From positions 930,001 to 994,000 of the forward strand of contig JAMWFC010000054.1 in the NCBI GenBank assembly GCA_027475525.1: a stretch of 64,000 nucleotides of DNA. The letters are read 5' to 3'. The position numbers and the translations under genes were made by a program. The notes under the pieces are model-generated. The model ran no database searches, had not been told where the DNA came from, and saw nothing but the letters and a program-made list of their open reading frames with translations. Below, piece after piece: positions 47,592-59,905 of this stretch (positions are counted from its first letter, which is position 1; each line of letters opens with the position of its first letter). The DNA is from Macrolepiota albuminosa (lineage: Eukaryota > Basidiomycota > Agaricomycetes > Agaricales > Agaricaceae).

Positions 47592-47780
47592 ACTGAAACA
47601 GCGAAAGAGCTTTTCAAAGCCGATCAATTTACGTGGTCTGGACAATGTGTAGATGTCTTCTGACGTCAAAACAGTTTGTCTGGTCGATTTGTGCCAACAA
47701 TCAATTTACGTGGTCTGGACAATGTGTAGATGTCTTCTGACGTCAAAACAGTTTGTCTGGTCGATTTGTGCCAACAGCAC
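47592..47780 (+). pseudogene. Remnant of an Hsp70-like gene (deletion relic)
   Basis: The sequence from the coiled-coil promoter up to about 47590 matches the region upstream of the intact Hsp70-like gene (53.8-53.9 kb). From about 47592 it jumps to sequence like that gene's exons 8-9 (55395-55510: actgaaacagcg, cttcaaagccgatcaat, acgtggtctgg). Exons 1-7 are missing. The remnant also contains one of the 77-bp tandem duplications. Confidence 0.75.
47623..47776. repeat. Exact 77-bp tandem duplication (copy 3)
   Basis: Positions 47623-47699 and 47700-47776 are identical, and the flanking bases differ. Same unit length as at 3432 and 9094, with unrelated sequence. Confidence 0.95.
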
Positions 47781-48639
47781 TGGGTACGATTATTCCAGCC
47801 CCGTCCCGTGTCATAGGCATAGGTGGGTGGGTCAATATTGAAGGCAAAAGAGCTATCTTACACTAATGTAGTACTGTCATTTCCCCTCACCCAACCTCGT
47901 CCTCAATGTTTTACTGAGTGTCGCGGTTCAGTCTTGTCACAGGACATAGTAGTTGGAATCTTCGTCGCACCATCGAGGCCTGTTCCTGCCAACTCAATGT
48001 GTTTATTCAGTCGTTGGATGTATCTCCCAGGCACGTCTAGTGCGGGTACTGTACAACTGAACATTATACTCAGTCTATCGTACACGGATTGAGGTGGGTC
48101 TCGGTTATTCTAATCTAGTTCATACATATTTACCTAGTTATTTGAAATATAACAGGTACATTACTCGGAATGTAGTCTATGGCACACGGACTGACCGCCA
48201 AACTTATTTGTATTTTCTCTAAGTCCTTTCAAACCCAACCTTATCCGGTGCATCACATATCGATCACCGTATGCATTACCTGATCGTACAAATTTTTGAG
48301 CGTTGTACTGCTTTATATTGAGTTTGTGCATGCTGTGCGTTGACATTGGATGCTTGATTAAATCAGACGCTCACAAGCTGGGCTTTCGGACTGTTGGATT
48401 TGGGAGGCTCTCCCGAAATTCTGCCTACAGCTTCATTGCGCTCATCTGTCAGTTGGTATTCACTGTCTCAATATAACAACTTGATACTACAAATGTAAAA
48501 TAGCATAGCAATCGTGCCGACTGCGATGTCAAGGATGATTAATGCATGGTGTTTATGGAGAATGACATATCACGAAGGGTCCTAATCATGGCACGATCCG
48601 TCCTGGTGCGGTGAGGTAAAGATCAAGGATATAGGCGAG
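47781..48639. other. Intergenic, no gene supported
   Basis: Downstream side of the FunK1 gene. Short frames only. Confidence 0.5.
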
Positions 48640-51588
48640 CTAGGCTGCGGGAGGCGTCGTCGAGTTCTGAAGCCTACGAGTAGCCAAGTCCCTAAAAGTA
48701 GCCAGACGCCTTTCCTTGTCTTTTCTCCTGCGGTCGAGCTCAGCTTGTTTGGCTTCCTCGTCTTCGGTCTTATCCTTACTGATCTCGGCAATGGCCTCCT
48801 CGAGGATACGAAGGATGTGATCGTGGATGTTGTAGAATTCTTCCCCGCGGTACTTGTAACCAAGATGAAGGGTAGCCCACCATCGGCGCACAAAGGGTTT
48901 GAAGGGTTCGAAGTAAGGATGAAAGTATGCGATAACTGTCTCTTCAAACTGGTTTGGATTCCGAATCAGCTTAGTTTTGGTCTTTTCGACTTCGGCATCG
49001 CTGCCCTCAAATAGGCGAACAATGGCTTTTTCAAGTTCGCGATCATGCTTTGGAGAATGCTCGTCCAGCTCTTCCCGTCGCATGTTGATCCCAGGACCCT
49101 TTCTGGTTAAGCAAAGGCGAACTAGTACCCAAAGGAGCGACTCGACATCGTGAATTGCCTGATGCATAAATGGTGGGAATATCATTGACTGCACAGGCAA
49201 GGGAAAGAGAGACTCTCTGGAGATTACTTCGGCACTCATATATGGAACAGTGCCCTTAAAAGGAATCAATGCCCATTCTACATGCAAAGATATGAACTTA
49301 CAGTGCGTTCTCCCGGGCCAGGCTCACGATTTCCAAAATCGGGCCAATCATGAGGTTCAGCTGCGTCCTGCGTGGATGTGTGACGAAACGGGGCAGCAAT
49401 AAAGTGAAGAAATGTTTACAGTATTGGACCATCCAAAATCAGCCAGGCAGAGAGCTTTCTTTGAAGCACTGTTGCTCAACCCAAACAACGTGGCAACATC
49501 TTTGATATATGGAGCAGCACCATCGAACCCAGCCCATTTAAGGGCTACGTCAAATACGTTATCTTCGACTTGATTTTTCACTTTATATCGAAGGGACAGC
49601 CTGACGACGTCTCGTTGATACTCGAGCTCCGAAAGAGGCAGGCCAGCTATGTTAGACTCTATTTTACCCATACCGCTTGCCTTCTTGGCATGATCATAAT
49701 CCATGATACGCCCAAAAAAGCTACCATCATCGGCTTCAAAAATCAAGAGGTTTCCAGTGCTGATGTCGCGGTGGAGGATATACTTGTTGTGGGCATACTT
49801 CTGTTCTGTAATCACAATAGTCAGAATAAACAAACACGAGCGGTAGCATGGACACACACCTTTGACAAAGCATTGGAAACATATTAAAACCTCCAAATGG
49901 CAGCTTAACGCTTTGATCACCTCACCCATGGGCATAAGAATATTCGTATGATAACGTTCCACAAGCACGAGATTTGAAGGGTCAGGATAAGCATTGAAAG
50001 ATTCCTCCAACACCTCACGCCTTTCTGCCCGAAGTTCAGCATCAGCATCAGTCTCAGATCTTATATCTGGACGCCTTTTGACGCGACGTCTATAAGGTTG
50101 AGCATCCTGACCACAGCGAATCAGCTTTAATGTACTGTCAACTTCGCCATTGATCTTGACGTCATGATATACAATAGCATGCTTCATATTATCAGTCTGT
50201 CCATCGTCTAGGATGTCGTAGATTTGACCTTCAGATGGGTACAAGTCCGGGTCATTTGAGTCTGCTCGAATGGGCCTCCAGTAACGCTTGAGCGCATAGG
50301 TCTGGCAAAATACCATCAATAAACGATCCAATCAAAGTCGTGACAAAATCTATTCTGACCTCCTTGGGATCCTCTCTCTCGTCGAATTTCACGACTTCGT
50401 AAACAACAGTAGCACGGCCGCAGATCTCTGCTGAGCGTATCGCAGAGATGATACCCACCGCAACATAACTTTCCACCTTGTCGTCTTTTTCGACATCGAT
50501 GACCCAATGGATGTTATAACGACCTCGTCCATGAATACCCTCAAACTTGTTGGCAATCTTATAAGATGGCATGGCATCATCTGAAAGAGGGCGATAGATC
50601 TTCATCGCTGTATCCCAGCCGAGCTGTACGGGATTCATATGCGAGAAACCAGTTATGATTCGAATCAATTTTTCCGGTTCCTACACTCTGTCAATAAAAG
50701 GGGCTACTTGATAAATTATTCCTTACTGTGTGGATGTTGATTGGCGTCCTTGTCATTGTGACTCCAGATCGGTCACACGATACTAGCGTGAGCTCGTCGA
50801 ATAAGAGAACAAAGCCTAATACGAAGCGCCGATCCAACTGTTCGGTCAAGACTTGACGCATATAGCCCAAAAGTTGCTTCACAGCAGAGAACAGTTCCTC
50901 TTCTGATTTTTTCACTTTGACCTCGTAAACGATATGGATGCACATCCACCAAAGTCTATACAATCCAAGCTGGCAGAAGTCAATAAGGTATCTACCGGTA
51001 GATTACAGATACACTTACCAACTCTTCTGTGTCTTTCGTGCACTGTTTAATAGCCCTATCGATCCTCGCAATACCACGTTCCCCCTGAGATTTTACTTTC
51101 TCTACCTCGAGATGCATTTTCCTCTCTATTTCTTCGAGATTAGCGTCAGGTTGAGCTCCTACGCCATCAGGACGCCCTGACGCCATATTTGCTTCAAGAG
51201 ATAATGGAGTTCGATTGTGGGGATCGATGTATAGGATGTTGGTCCGGATGTGCTCCAAAGACATAGTATGAACAATCGCCTTCAAAATTGTGACAAAAGG
51301 CGTATAGAGTGGTTTCTCGCTTGAAGGGGCTATCTGCGGAAATCCTACCCAACGAGACCGATCATATATACGTAGAGTCGTCAATCTCCTGAGGCTCTCA
51401 TCTATTGTAGGTATCAAAGGGATTCTCTTGTTCAAGAACTCGTTGGTGTCGGTAGTGAAGAGAGTGTTTTTAATATCTCTTTCAAGGTCTCGTTTGACAT
51501 CTTCCATGGGGCTCTTGTTCCGTGTTAAGCTGACTGGTGTTGCCGATTTGACAGGGGTATCAGTAAGCGTTGGACGAAGTGAGGACAT
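48640..51588 (-). CDS. FunK1-type fungal protein kinase
   Basis: Member of the kinase family expanded in mushrooms. Seven exons (51588-51019, 50969-50727, 50680-50360, 50301-49860, 49805-49420, 49367-49302, 49254-48640) give an 880-aa intact frame. The N-terminal 400 residues contain blocks usual for the family (YEVKVKKSEEELFSAVKQLL, GYMRQVL). The catalytic loop is YILHRDISTGNLLI and the metal-binding motif is the family variant IMDYDHAKK in place of DFG. Later come FKGTVPYMSAEVI and HDVESLLWVLVRLC (substrate-lobe region), and a basic C-terminal coil. Targets are unknown; it is next to the coiled-coil/Hsp70-like genes but nothing in the sequence links them. Confidence 0.92.
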
Positions 51589-52479
51589 AGCGAGAGGAGG
51601 TGAGCAAACAGTTAGGCAAGTGAAGAGAAACAGTCACCTCGTTTCCTTTTTATGGAAAAATGTTATCGATGGATTCGATGGGCACGAGGACAACACAATG
51701 GGATTGCAGGATATGTCACAGAGCCCACAAAGAACTCCTGAATATGTGAATGGCGGAAATAGAATGGTCCTAGTAGCTTAAGTACAATTTCGTAGGACGA
51801 GTATGGACAAGCAAGACTTAGAAGGAGCACTCTTCAGACTCTGACTTCTGTGACTGTTTGGTACAGTAAGACTCAGAATGAATAGACCTGAACAAGACCT
51901 CAGCAACGGCCGCAGCGTGTAGGTGTCAACAATATATATGTCACGTGGATGTTGTGCTTTCAAGGTTGTTCCGGCCACTGGTGATCGATGATCATTCTGA
52001 TTACAAGCGGTATCATTGTCAACGATTGCAGTGTTTCACGATTTCTGTGCTGGGATCAAGAGTTATAATCGGTCGTGACTCTGGCTCTGGCAACGTGAAT
52101 TTGTAGCTTATAGTTGCTTCCATCCCTGTGCAAGCTGATGCTGAGAGCACTTCGAGCGCATTGTTTATGCAGGCCGTCAAGTTCAAGGTATTTTAAGCTG
52201 TCCAGAGTCCGGTGCTGGTCCAGATGGGGTTATTTCCTTGTAGTCCAGCAAAAAGTTCTGATGTTGTTCTCTTCAGCCTTCAAGTTGCAGAACCATTACG
52301 CTACGTAGAAAAACCACGTATATTAAAAGACTTTTTCATCTTAGATAATTCGCGACTCATCACGTCCAGGAGCCTGCAAAGATGATATTAACGAAACATG
52401 GGTACCACAATAACTGAGTAAATACATGTCAAGGAAGGAAATCAAACAGGCTCAGCTTATGTATGTGACTAGTGGTCCT
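51589..52479. other. Intergenic, no gene supported
   Basis: Promoter side of the kinase; AT-rich towards 52,300. No conserved frames. Confidence 0.5.
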
Positions 52480-53745
52480 CTGTCTCGCCCGTTAGCATGA
52501 CTTGGAGAATGAACTTCAGTTACCTTGGTCAATATCTTGTCTACATCTTCTTCAGCACCTCCTTTTGTCCCTCTCGGCTTTGACTTCCGACGACTTTCCT
52601 CCGTTTGGTCGCCTTTGAAAGAGTGCATCAACTTCTTTTTGGACCAAATCCAGTTCTGCAACCTTGTTCTCCGAATTCTTGTTTTCCCTCCTTTCGCGAT
52701 CAAGTTCCTGAATTCGAGTCTTTTCGAAGGTCGGTGGGTTCCGCCGGAGCAGCGAGCGTACTCTCAGTATTCAACTTTACGTCTTCCTTCTTGGTCTTCC
52801 TACAAAATCCTTTCTGAGTTCCACCCTTTACTGCCTCTGAATATCCTGTTGAACGTAGGAAGGGTTGGAGAGGAATCAAGGAGAATGGAGGCCATTTGGA
52901 GGGCCAACAACACGCCAAGGCCAGAAAACTCATGCACATGCACACGAAACCCGGAATCCAGAACCTAGAACACAACAGAATGACAACGCGCGAATCACAT
53001 ACCACGGGAGGTCATCGACAGACCGCGTTCGAAGAGCACTGAGGGAACACAGATACTAACCCCAATCAGATTTTCTTACCTACTCACCTGTAGCGGTTCC
53101 GTGACTATGTGACACTCATACCCATATGTTATTATTTCTTCTGCATCACTTTCCTTAACAACCGCTTAGCTATCCTTTATATACCAGAACACATGTTGTA
53201 GTTAGGCAGTTTTCGCAATACTAGGACTTACAACAGTTCTCACCGCGAGACTCGATCAGTGTGCCGTGACCCAATCCTAATCCGGCTGGCTCACGTCACA
53301 TCACCCACAGTGCATAACTGCGACGCGACACATAATTTGCCACATCGGCGCGGAAACATATACATATATAACACAACACTACATACACACACAACATACA
53401 AAGTTACCAACATGGCGTAGAATGCTTTTCACCCTACTCCCGCCTTTTAGCTCGTTACAGCAGCTTACCGGCAGTGTAGACTCATTCATTCATATTATGC
53501 GAGCTTAGGTTTGGTGATGATCACAGACGAAACAGTTTCGTGCGGCATGTGCTCCTTATTGGCGGATCGTGATAGGCATTGATTGTCCAAAGTCCTGTCT
53601 TTTCTGCCAGACGCATCATTACAGGACATCTCTCTTTACCTTCCTTGTTTTCGGATTTCGTTGGATTTGGAGCTTTATCTGATCAACTCTTTGACATGTT
53701 CATTGTCGTCCCGAGAAATACTCCCAGAAGGCTGTCAAACGGTTA
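52480..53745 (-). pseudogene. Coiled-coil protein, copy 3 (disrupted)
   Basis: Diverged copy of the 45688-47437 gene: 52490-52855 matches its coiled-coil coding part (46780-47090) and 53505-53745 its N-terminal part. About 640 bp of unrelated sequence (roughly 52,856-53,500) interrupts it, replacing about 85 bp. Frameshifts and stops are present (for example after MFNRLTAFWEYFSG), and the C-terminal region is missing. It is divergent from the intact Hsp70-like gene that starts at 53938. Confidence 0.8.
52856..53500. other. Insertion in the coiled-coil pseudogene, origin unknown
   Basis: Absent from the paralogous locus. It carries no coding frame. A segment around 53,127-53,235 begins tgttatta and ends tacaaca, which could be the inverted ends of a small or solo-LTR element, but I see no target duplication. 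Confidence 0.4.
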
Positions 53746-53937
53746 AACATCACAAGTGAAATTTTCAAGGTTCAGTTTGCCATGCAGGACTCCCTATAGA
53801 TGTTCACCCTTGATCGGACTCATCTGAAGCATGCGTAGAGCGTGTACGATCACGGGAAGAGTATATTTTAAGTTCTGTACTTAGGCTGTTGAGGTAGCTG
53901 CGGAGCAATTGCTGCACACTTGCCACAGATTTTCATC

Positions 53938-56440
53938 ATGCCTCCCCGCTCCCCATACAATGGTTCCTTCAAAAAACTGGTTCTCGCTTTTGACGTTGGA
54001 ACGACATACAGCGGTATATCTTACAGGTATTTAAGTATGTCGCTATCAGGACAGTGTGATCCTTCATATATCTCTTCAGTATACTCGACCCGGGTGAAGT
54101 TCCAGAAATCAGAGGCGTAACAAGGCGAGTTTATAAGGCCCTATTCCATATACTATAACGCTTATCAATGTTCCAGATATCCTGCACAAGAGCGCGTTGG
54201 CGGCGACTCTAAGATACCCACGATTATCTACTATGACCAGCAAGGAAATGTTCGCGCTGTTGGGGCTGAGGCGCTCAAAGAGGACCTTGAAATCACGATC
54301 GAGGAGGAAGGTTGGACGAAAGCTGAATGGTAATTTTCAATCTCATATCAACATCTATTTGGCTTCATGCATTTTGTCAAAGGTTTAAGCTTCATTTGAG
54401 ACCGTCTTCAACCACTAGCACCAATGTCACTCAGAATATCCCCCCGCTACCAAGAGATAAGACAGTCCTTGATGTCTTCTCTGACTTTCTTGGATATCTA
54501 TACAAGTGTGCTCGGGACTATATAGAAGAGACTCACGCAAATGGGGTTTACTTGTGGACAACCTTTCGGGATCACATCGAGTTCATACTCGCGCATCCCA
54601 ATGGATGGGAAGGAGCACAACAGTCGATAATGCGCAAGGCTGCAATTCGAGCAGGCCTTATACCTGATACAATGGAAGGACGCTCGCGCGTGCATTTCGT
54701 ATCTGAAGGAGAAGCGAGCCTTCATTCTTGTCTTCAAAGTGGACTGACTGTCGAGGCCCTCAAGGCAAGTCATTATGCGCTCTCACAAATGATGTTGAAT
54801 AGCTAATATAACTCACAGAGTGTAGAGGGTATGCTCATTGTGGATGCAGGGGGAGGGACCATTGACATCACTACGTATGGTCACGACTCAAAGGCAGCCG
54901 GGTTCTCGTTCCAAGAAATTGCCACTCCTCAATGTCAGTTATTGATTCTCTGCAAAAATAATTGGTCCCTTGTCAGAAAGCTCAACTTTGTTGTTGAATC
55001 AACATTAGGTTTCTTCCAAGGATCTGTATTCGTGACAAACCGTGCCCATGCTTTTCTGGATGGTATTGCACGTTTAATCTACATTTTTGAAAGCTGATCG
55101 TTTGACCACATATAGATCTCTTGCGAGGTACAAGGTTCGACGACGACGTGGACCACATCACTCGGTGCTTTGATAAGACTACAAAGCTGAGGTTTAGAGA
55201 CAGCCAAGAACCCCAGTTCATCAAGTTTGGGACCTTTCGAGACAAAGATCTTTCTCTAGGCATTCGTTCGGGCCAACTAAAGCTGCAAGGGTGCTTTTCA
55301 GTGACGGTCCTTTCGACTAATGATAACTGACTGCTCTACAGTGTTGATGTAGCAACGTTCTTTTATCCTTCTATAAGCTGCATAATAGAATGCATACTGA
55401 AACAGCGGGAGAGCTCTTCAAAGCCGATCAATGTACGTGGTCTGGCTGATGAATGTGAGATGCCTTATGATGTCAAAAAAGTTTGTCCTTTTAGTTGGAG
55501 GTTTTGCTGCCAGCGACTGGTTATTCAGCAAGCTCAGAGCCTCTTTAGAACCACTGGGAATCAAATTCTCCCGGCCAGACAACCACACGTGAGTCAAATG
55601 TACGCATTCGTCAATCTGCTAACAAAATGATCACATAGTAACAAGGCAGTCGCAGATGGTGGCGTCTCCTTTTACATTGACCATTTTGTCTCTGCCCGCA
55701 TAGCGAAATACGCATACGGCATTGAATGCAGCATATCTTATAACCCTGCTGATTCTGAACATCGGAGCCGTTCACTCACCGTCTTTACTGACATTACTGG
55801 AGATAAGCTGATACCGGGTGCCTTTAGCATAATCTTGCCCAAAGTGTGTACGTTTATAATGTTGTACATTGTAATACTCATTCTCGGACGCACAGGCTAC
55901 CCAAGTTACAGAGTCAACCATTTTCAAAGAGCCGTATTCTCGGATATATGAGAAAGAGGAAGATGTTCATGAGATCATCCAGTGTGATGTGTTATGTTAC
56001 CGTGGAACAATGAAAAACCCTCGCTGGATGAATGTGGAACGTGGTGGGTTAATGCTCATCCTACAATGGGGTTATATCTTTGACTCTGTGTGCAGCTTCC
56101 TACAGTAAACTATGCACTGTTACTGCAGCAGCTCCGCCATACAGAAAGCGTCGCGGAAAGGGTAACAGGTACTATTACGAGACCATGTATGAAGTTGTAT
56201 TGAACTTCGGCCTTACGGAGTTGACTGCGCTAATTCAATGGGAGGAATTGGTGCGTACAGGAATCCCTTTCATTGAAAGGCGTTGTTGATGGATATGGCG
56301 TGTTTCAGGGCAAACAGAACAGGTAAACCATGGCCTTTAGTTTTCGAAATCGGTGCATGTTTAGCTGATAGATCGGCGTTCTCCATGTATCTAGGTCTCC
56401 AGCTCAGATTGTTTATGACGTGGATGTAGTCGAGAGTTGA
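53938..56440 (+). CDS. Hsp70-like ATPase, copy 1 (intact)
   Basis: Actin/Hsp70-fold ATPase of the HSPA12-like kind common in fungi. Fourteen exons (53938-54026, 54080-54124, 54177-54329, 54383-54764, 54819-54933, 55009-55062, 55116-55290, 55342-55432, 55482-55588, 55639-55843, 55896-56043, 56096-56250, 56309-56322, 56395-56440) sum to 592 aa. Nucleotide-binding motifs: LAFDVGTTYSGISY (phosphate 1), IVDAGGGTIDITTY (phosphate 2), FVLLVGGFAASDWLFSKL (adenosine). There is no classical peptide-binding domain with an EEVD tail; the C-terminus is SPAQIVYDVDVVES. Two introns start with GC (54125 gcgagt, 54765 gcaagt). It is head to head with a coiled-coil pseudogene and tail to tail with a paralog. 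Confidence 0.9.
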
Positions 56441-57436
56441 GTCGATAACTGTGGCTGTCCTGATGTATATCATTTATCCATTCTACATTCCTTGAGGTTA
56501 TAGGTTGTTAGGTACTACGGACGGATAATGCATCGGGGAAGACTAAGTCCCCAACTGGTATTGTTGATCCCATTTCAAATGCTTGTACAAGTGTGCTCGA
56601 AATGTGACAAATGCAAGCATGCTCGCTTGTTATTGTGCTTTATAGACGTAGATGCGCAAGAATAGTCCTAGACGTTTGGAGTCTAATATCAGAGGGGATG
56701 CTCACAACCTGTGCGTCCCATGAACTGGTGGAGGGAGCATCCACTTTTGCATAGATGGCAACAATCGAAGCCGTTGGTAGTTGCGTGTCAGTCGAGAAGA
56801 GCAGCAATAAATCGCGTTCACATGTCTGACAAAGCTGAATACATTTTTGCTTTCCAACAAGCGCGGTCTCGAGGAATCTGGACTAAATCAGCATCTAGTG
56901 CTTCTCGAAGAGAAGAGCAGGTTCGTTGGCAGGAAGTCAGTTTCGCTCGTCGAGCGGATTTCAAATATTGTAAGAGCTGCAATCTCGGTCGTCGCTGTAG
57001 CTAGCGCGTTGGCTAAATTCTTTTTGAGGTCTGTCATTGTTTGAGTCGCAGAATTCTTTCACGTCGTCCCCCAGGGTCGCAAGGTCTCATTCAGAAAGCC
57101 TCAAGGCCGCCACCCGCAGACAATGGAAAGATTAGGTTCGATACGATACGAAATCTGTTATTATATTGCCATCGGTAAGCCCTACGTTATGAAATAAATA
57201 GACACTACAAACGAGCGGCTAACCTTATCTACAGCAATTTGCAACTTCTGGTGACACGAGATTATCAGCTTCACTGATAAATCTACGGATGAAACAGCAC
57301 TCAAAGTCATAGTAAAAAACTTGCAACAGTAACAAGTAGGCAGAAAAAAATATGTTGTAAGTAAGAAGGGGGTGCCGACGGCAACCAGAGAAAGCTTGAG
57401 ATGGGTCAACTATTAGCGGCCTTTCAATCACAAAAA
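56441..57436. other. Spacer between convergent Hsp70-like genes
   Basis: About 1 kb. A plus-strand frame at 56711-57004 and the overlapping one at 56847-57044 have no recognisable features. Nothing else seen. Confidence 0.45.
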
Positions 57437-59905
57437 CTACAATTCGGAACCATCCACGTCATAAACGATCCTTGCAGGGCTCCTGGGGTCAAAACCGGTG
57501 ATTCAAAGTGTAATGACCAGTGAGAAATAGTTAAATTACCTCTTCTCAACATCCTAACGAACATTTTCATGTCAGTTTTGCCTTTTGCAGACCAATAGCA
57601 CTTACACCTTCCTTCCAGGCGATCTGTGCCTTCAACTCGGTGAGACCAAACGACAGAACGACGTCAAAGGCCATCTTGAACCATTGCTCTGGTCGACGGC
57701 GACCAAAGATGTTAATGCTGTGTCGGGGAATCAAACTCTCAGAATTTGTTAATGTATCCGCTTCCACGGTGCACAACTTGGTGAAGAGACCTAACAAAAG
57801 AGGAAAACCCATATTGATTACGAAAGGAAACCCCTTTGACTACATACCATCATTCTGAAGCCAGTGAGGTCTCCCAGTTCCGCGATAACAGTAAATGGTT
57901 GCTGCTTGTTCGCTGAGGTCAGACCGGTCTTTTGCAGACCGATAATAGCTGCTTCTGAACTCCTGGGTTTCCGACACCTGTACATCCTGTGCTAGAAGTT
58001 GAGTCAATTATCATAGATTATTTGTTTGAGTTACCTTGTTCAAGATGATATCAAATGCGTCACAAAGGTAAACTTGACCTTCTGTCAGGTCGAAAATGAG
58101 AGGACGGCGCGCGGCATGTTCTGGATTTCGCGGATTATATCTGACGCAGCAACTTGTGCCATATATATGTTTTGAAACCCGAACAGACACTGCATGATCG
58201 AGGTAGAAGGACACAGCGCCGTCTGCCACAGCCTTGTTACTGTATCGACAGTCAAAGACATGAGAAATAACTGGTAGATACCCACAGATGACTATCCGGC
58301 CGGCAAAGATCGACATTCAAGTGTTCTACTGCTTCTTTCAGTCTGGTGAAGAGATAATCACTAGCAGAAAATCCCCCAACTAAGAATACAGCCTGTCAGG
58401 TGTGAATTGAGGAATCAATCAAGAGGTCACAGACATCACAAGACGTACAGAGACGGGCTTACGAGCAGCTGTGCATTGCATTTTCACCGCTCGCACAATG
58501 CATGATATCGAGGGCTCAAAGAATGCCTCAACGTTTTCCCTAAATACATATGAATACCTCGTTATATTGATAAGAAAGAGGTTGTTACCCAGGGAGAGTA
58601 AGTCTTCCATTGATAATTCCATGTTTGAGGTCATTGTCGCGGGCCCTACCAAACTTTATGAAGAGAGGGTTTGAATCAAAGGTTGGCTTCGCAAACTCGT
58701 CAAAGTAGGTGGTCATAGCTTCAACGTCGTCCAGAAACTGAGTACCCTTAAGAAAGTCTAGATATACGCGGATGATCATAACATGATACTCAATTCGTAA
58801 ATTTGACGTTCCATACCTTCCATGAAAGCTTTTGCGCGAGTAGTTACATAGACAGAGCCTTGTAGATGGCCTATGAAAGTAGTTTGGGAAAATAATAAAA
58901 AAAAAGGTCAACGGAACGTTACACTCAGGAGCAGCAAGCTCTTCAAAAGCACCTTCCTTATTTTGGCCTTGTCCATAAACACTCAGATCGATGGTACCTC
59001 CTCCAGCATCAACAATTAGTATACCACCACCTTTCTATAAAGTAAGAGACGTAAATATCACGACATTACCCTACAAATTGGACGAACTCAAACCTTCAGA
59101 ACGTCCGTGGTCAGTCCATTGCAGATACAGAAGTGCAAATCGGCTTCGCCTTCCGTGACAAATCGGATACGCGTATGACCCTCATCCTGGTCTGGCACAA
59201 GACCAGCTTTGATGGCTGCGCGACGCAACTGTTGTTGTTGTACACCTTCCCAACCATTTGGATGAGTAAGTACATACTCAACAGTGTTCTCAACACAGGT
59301 CCAAAGATTTAAACCACCGGGTCCGGATTCTGTGATATAGGTCTTCGCGCACTCATAGAGATATTGATAGTAATCAGAGAATATGTCGATTACACTTTTG
59401 CCAGCTGGGAGTGGTGGAATGTCGGAAGTAGAGTAAGGACTTGAGATGCTCTTGGGCCGCATATGGAGTTTGAACCTGTCTTATGCGTCTCGAAACGTTC
59501 AGAGATAGATAAGCATAGGGCGTGCCATTCAGCTTTGACCCAACCTTCTTCGATGCTGCCTTGCAGTTCCTTCAGCTTTGCCTTAGCTCCAACGGCGCAA
59601 ACTTCGCCACTCTTGTCGTAATATATTATAGTGGGTACTTTGCAGAAACCAACTTTTTCTTGTCCAGGAAATCTAAGAAAACCACATAAATAGTCAGTAG
59701 AGACCGACTTGAGGCTCTTCGTACCTCATCACTCCTTTGATCTCAGGCACTACTCCAGGTTCCAGGATGCTAGATCAACATTAGTTCAAATACAAATGGG
59801 AACAAAACCAAAGAACCTATAGGATATCCCACTGTAAGTCGTGCCAACGTCGAATGCAAGTACAAGTTTACGGACGTTCCCACCATAAGGACTTCTGGAC
59901 GGCAT
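57437..59905 (-). CDS. Hsp70-like ATPase, copy 2 (intact)
   Basis: Exon-for-exon paralog of the 53938-56440 gene on the opposite strand: 14 exons (59905-59817, 59769-59725, 59672-59526, 59475-59094, 59034-58923, 58870-58817, 58757-58589, 58539-58449, 58392-58286, 58239-58035, 57986-57848, 57790-57606, 57553-57540, 57482-57437), 594 aa. Motifs: LAFDVGTTYSGISY, IVDAGGGTIDLSVYG, VFLVGGFSASDYLFTRL, SPARIVYDVDGSEL. Eight exons have exactly the same length as in the paralog, including a 14-nt exon. Intron 3 appears to start GC (TG/gcacgc), a weak donor; a mutated GT donor is the alternative. Head to head with a coiled-coil relic at 60970. Confidence 0.9.

Noticed and set aside
47623..47776. Treating the 77-bp repeats as minisatellites or transposon footprints
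   Set aside because: Same period with unrelated sequence at three sites and exactly two copies each fits assembly seams better.
56711..57004. Plus-strand frame between the Hsp70-like genes
   Set aside because: No conserved features, no good splice partners, Arg-rich composition typical of a chance frame.
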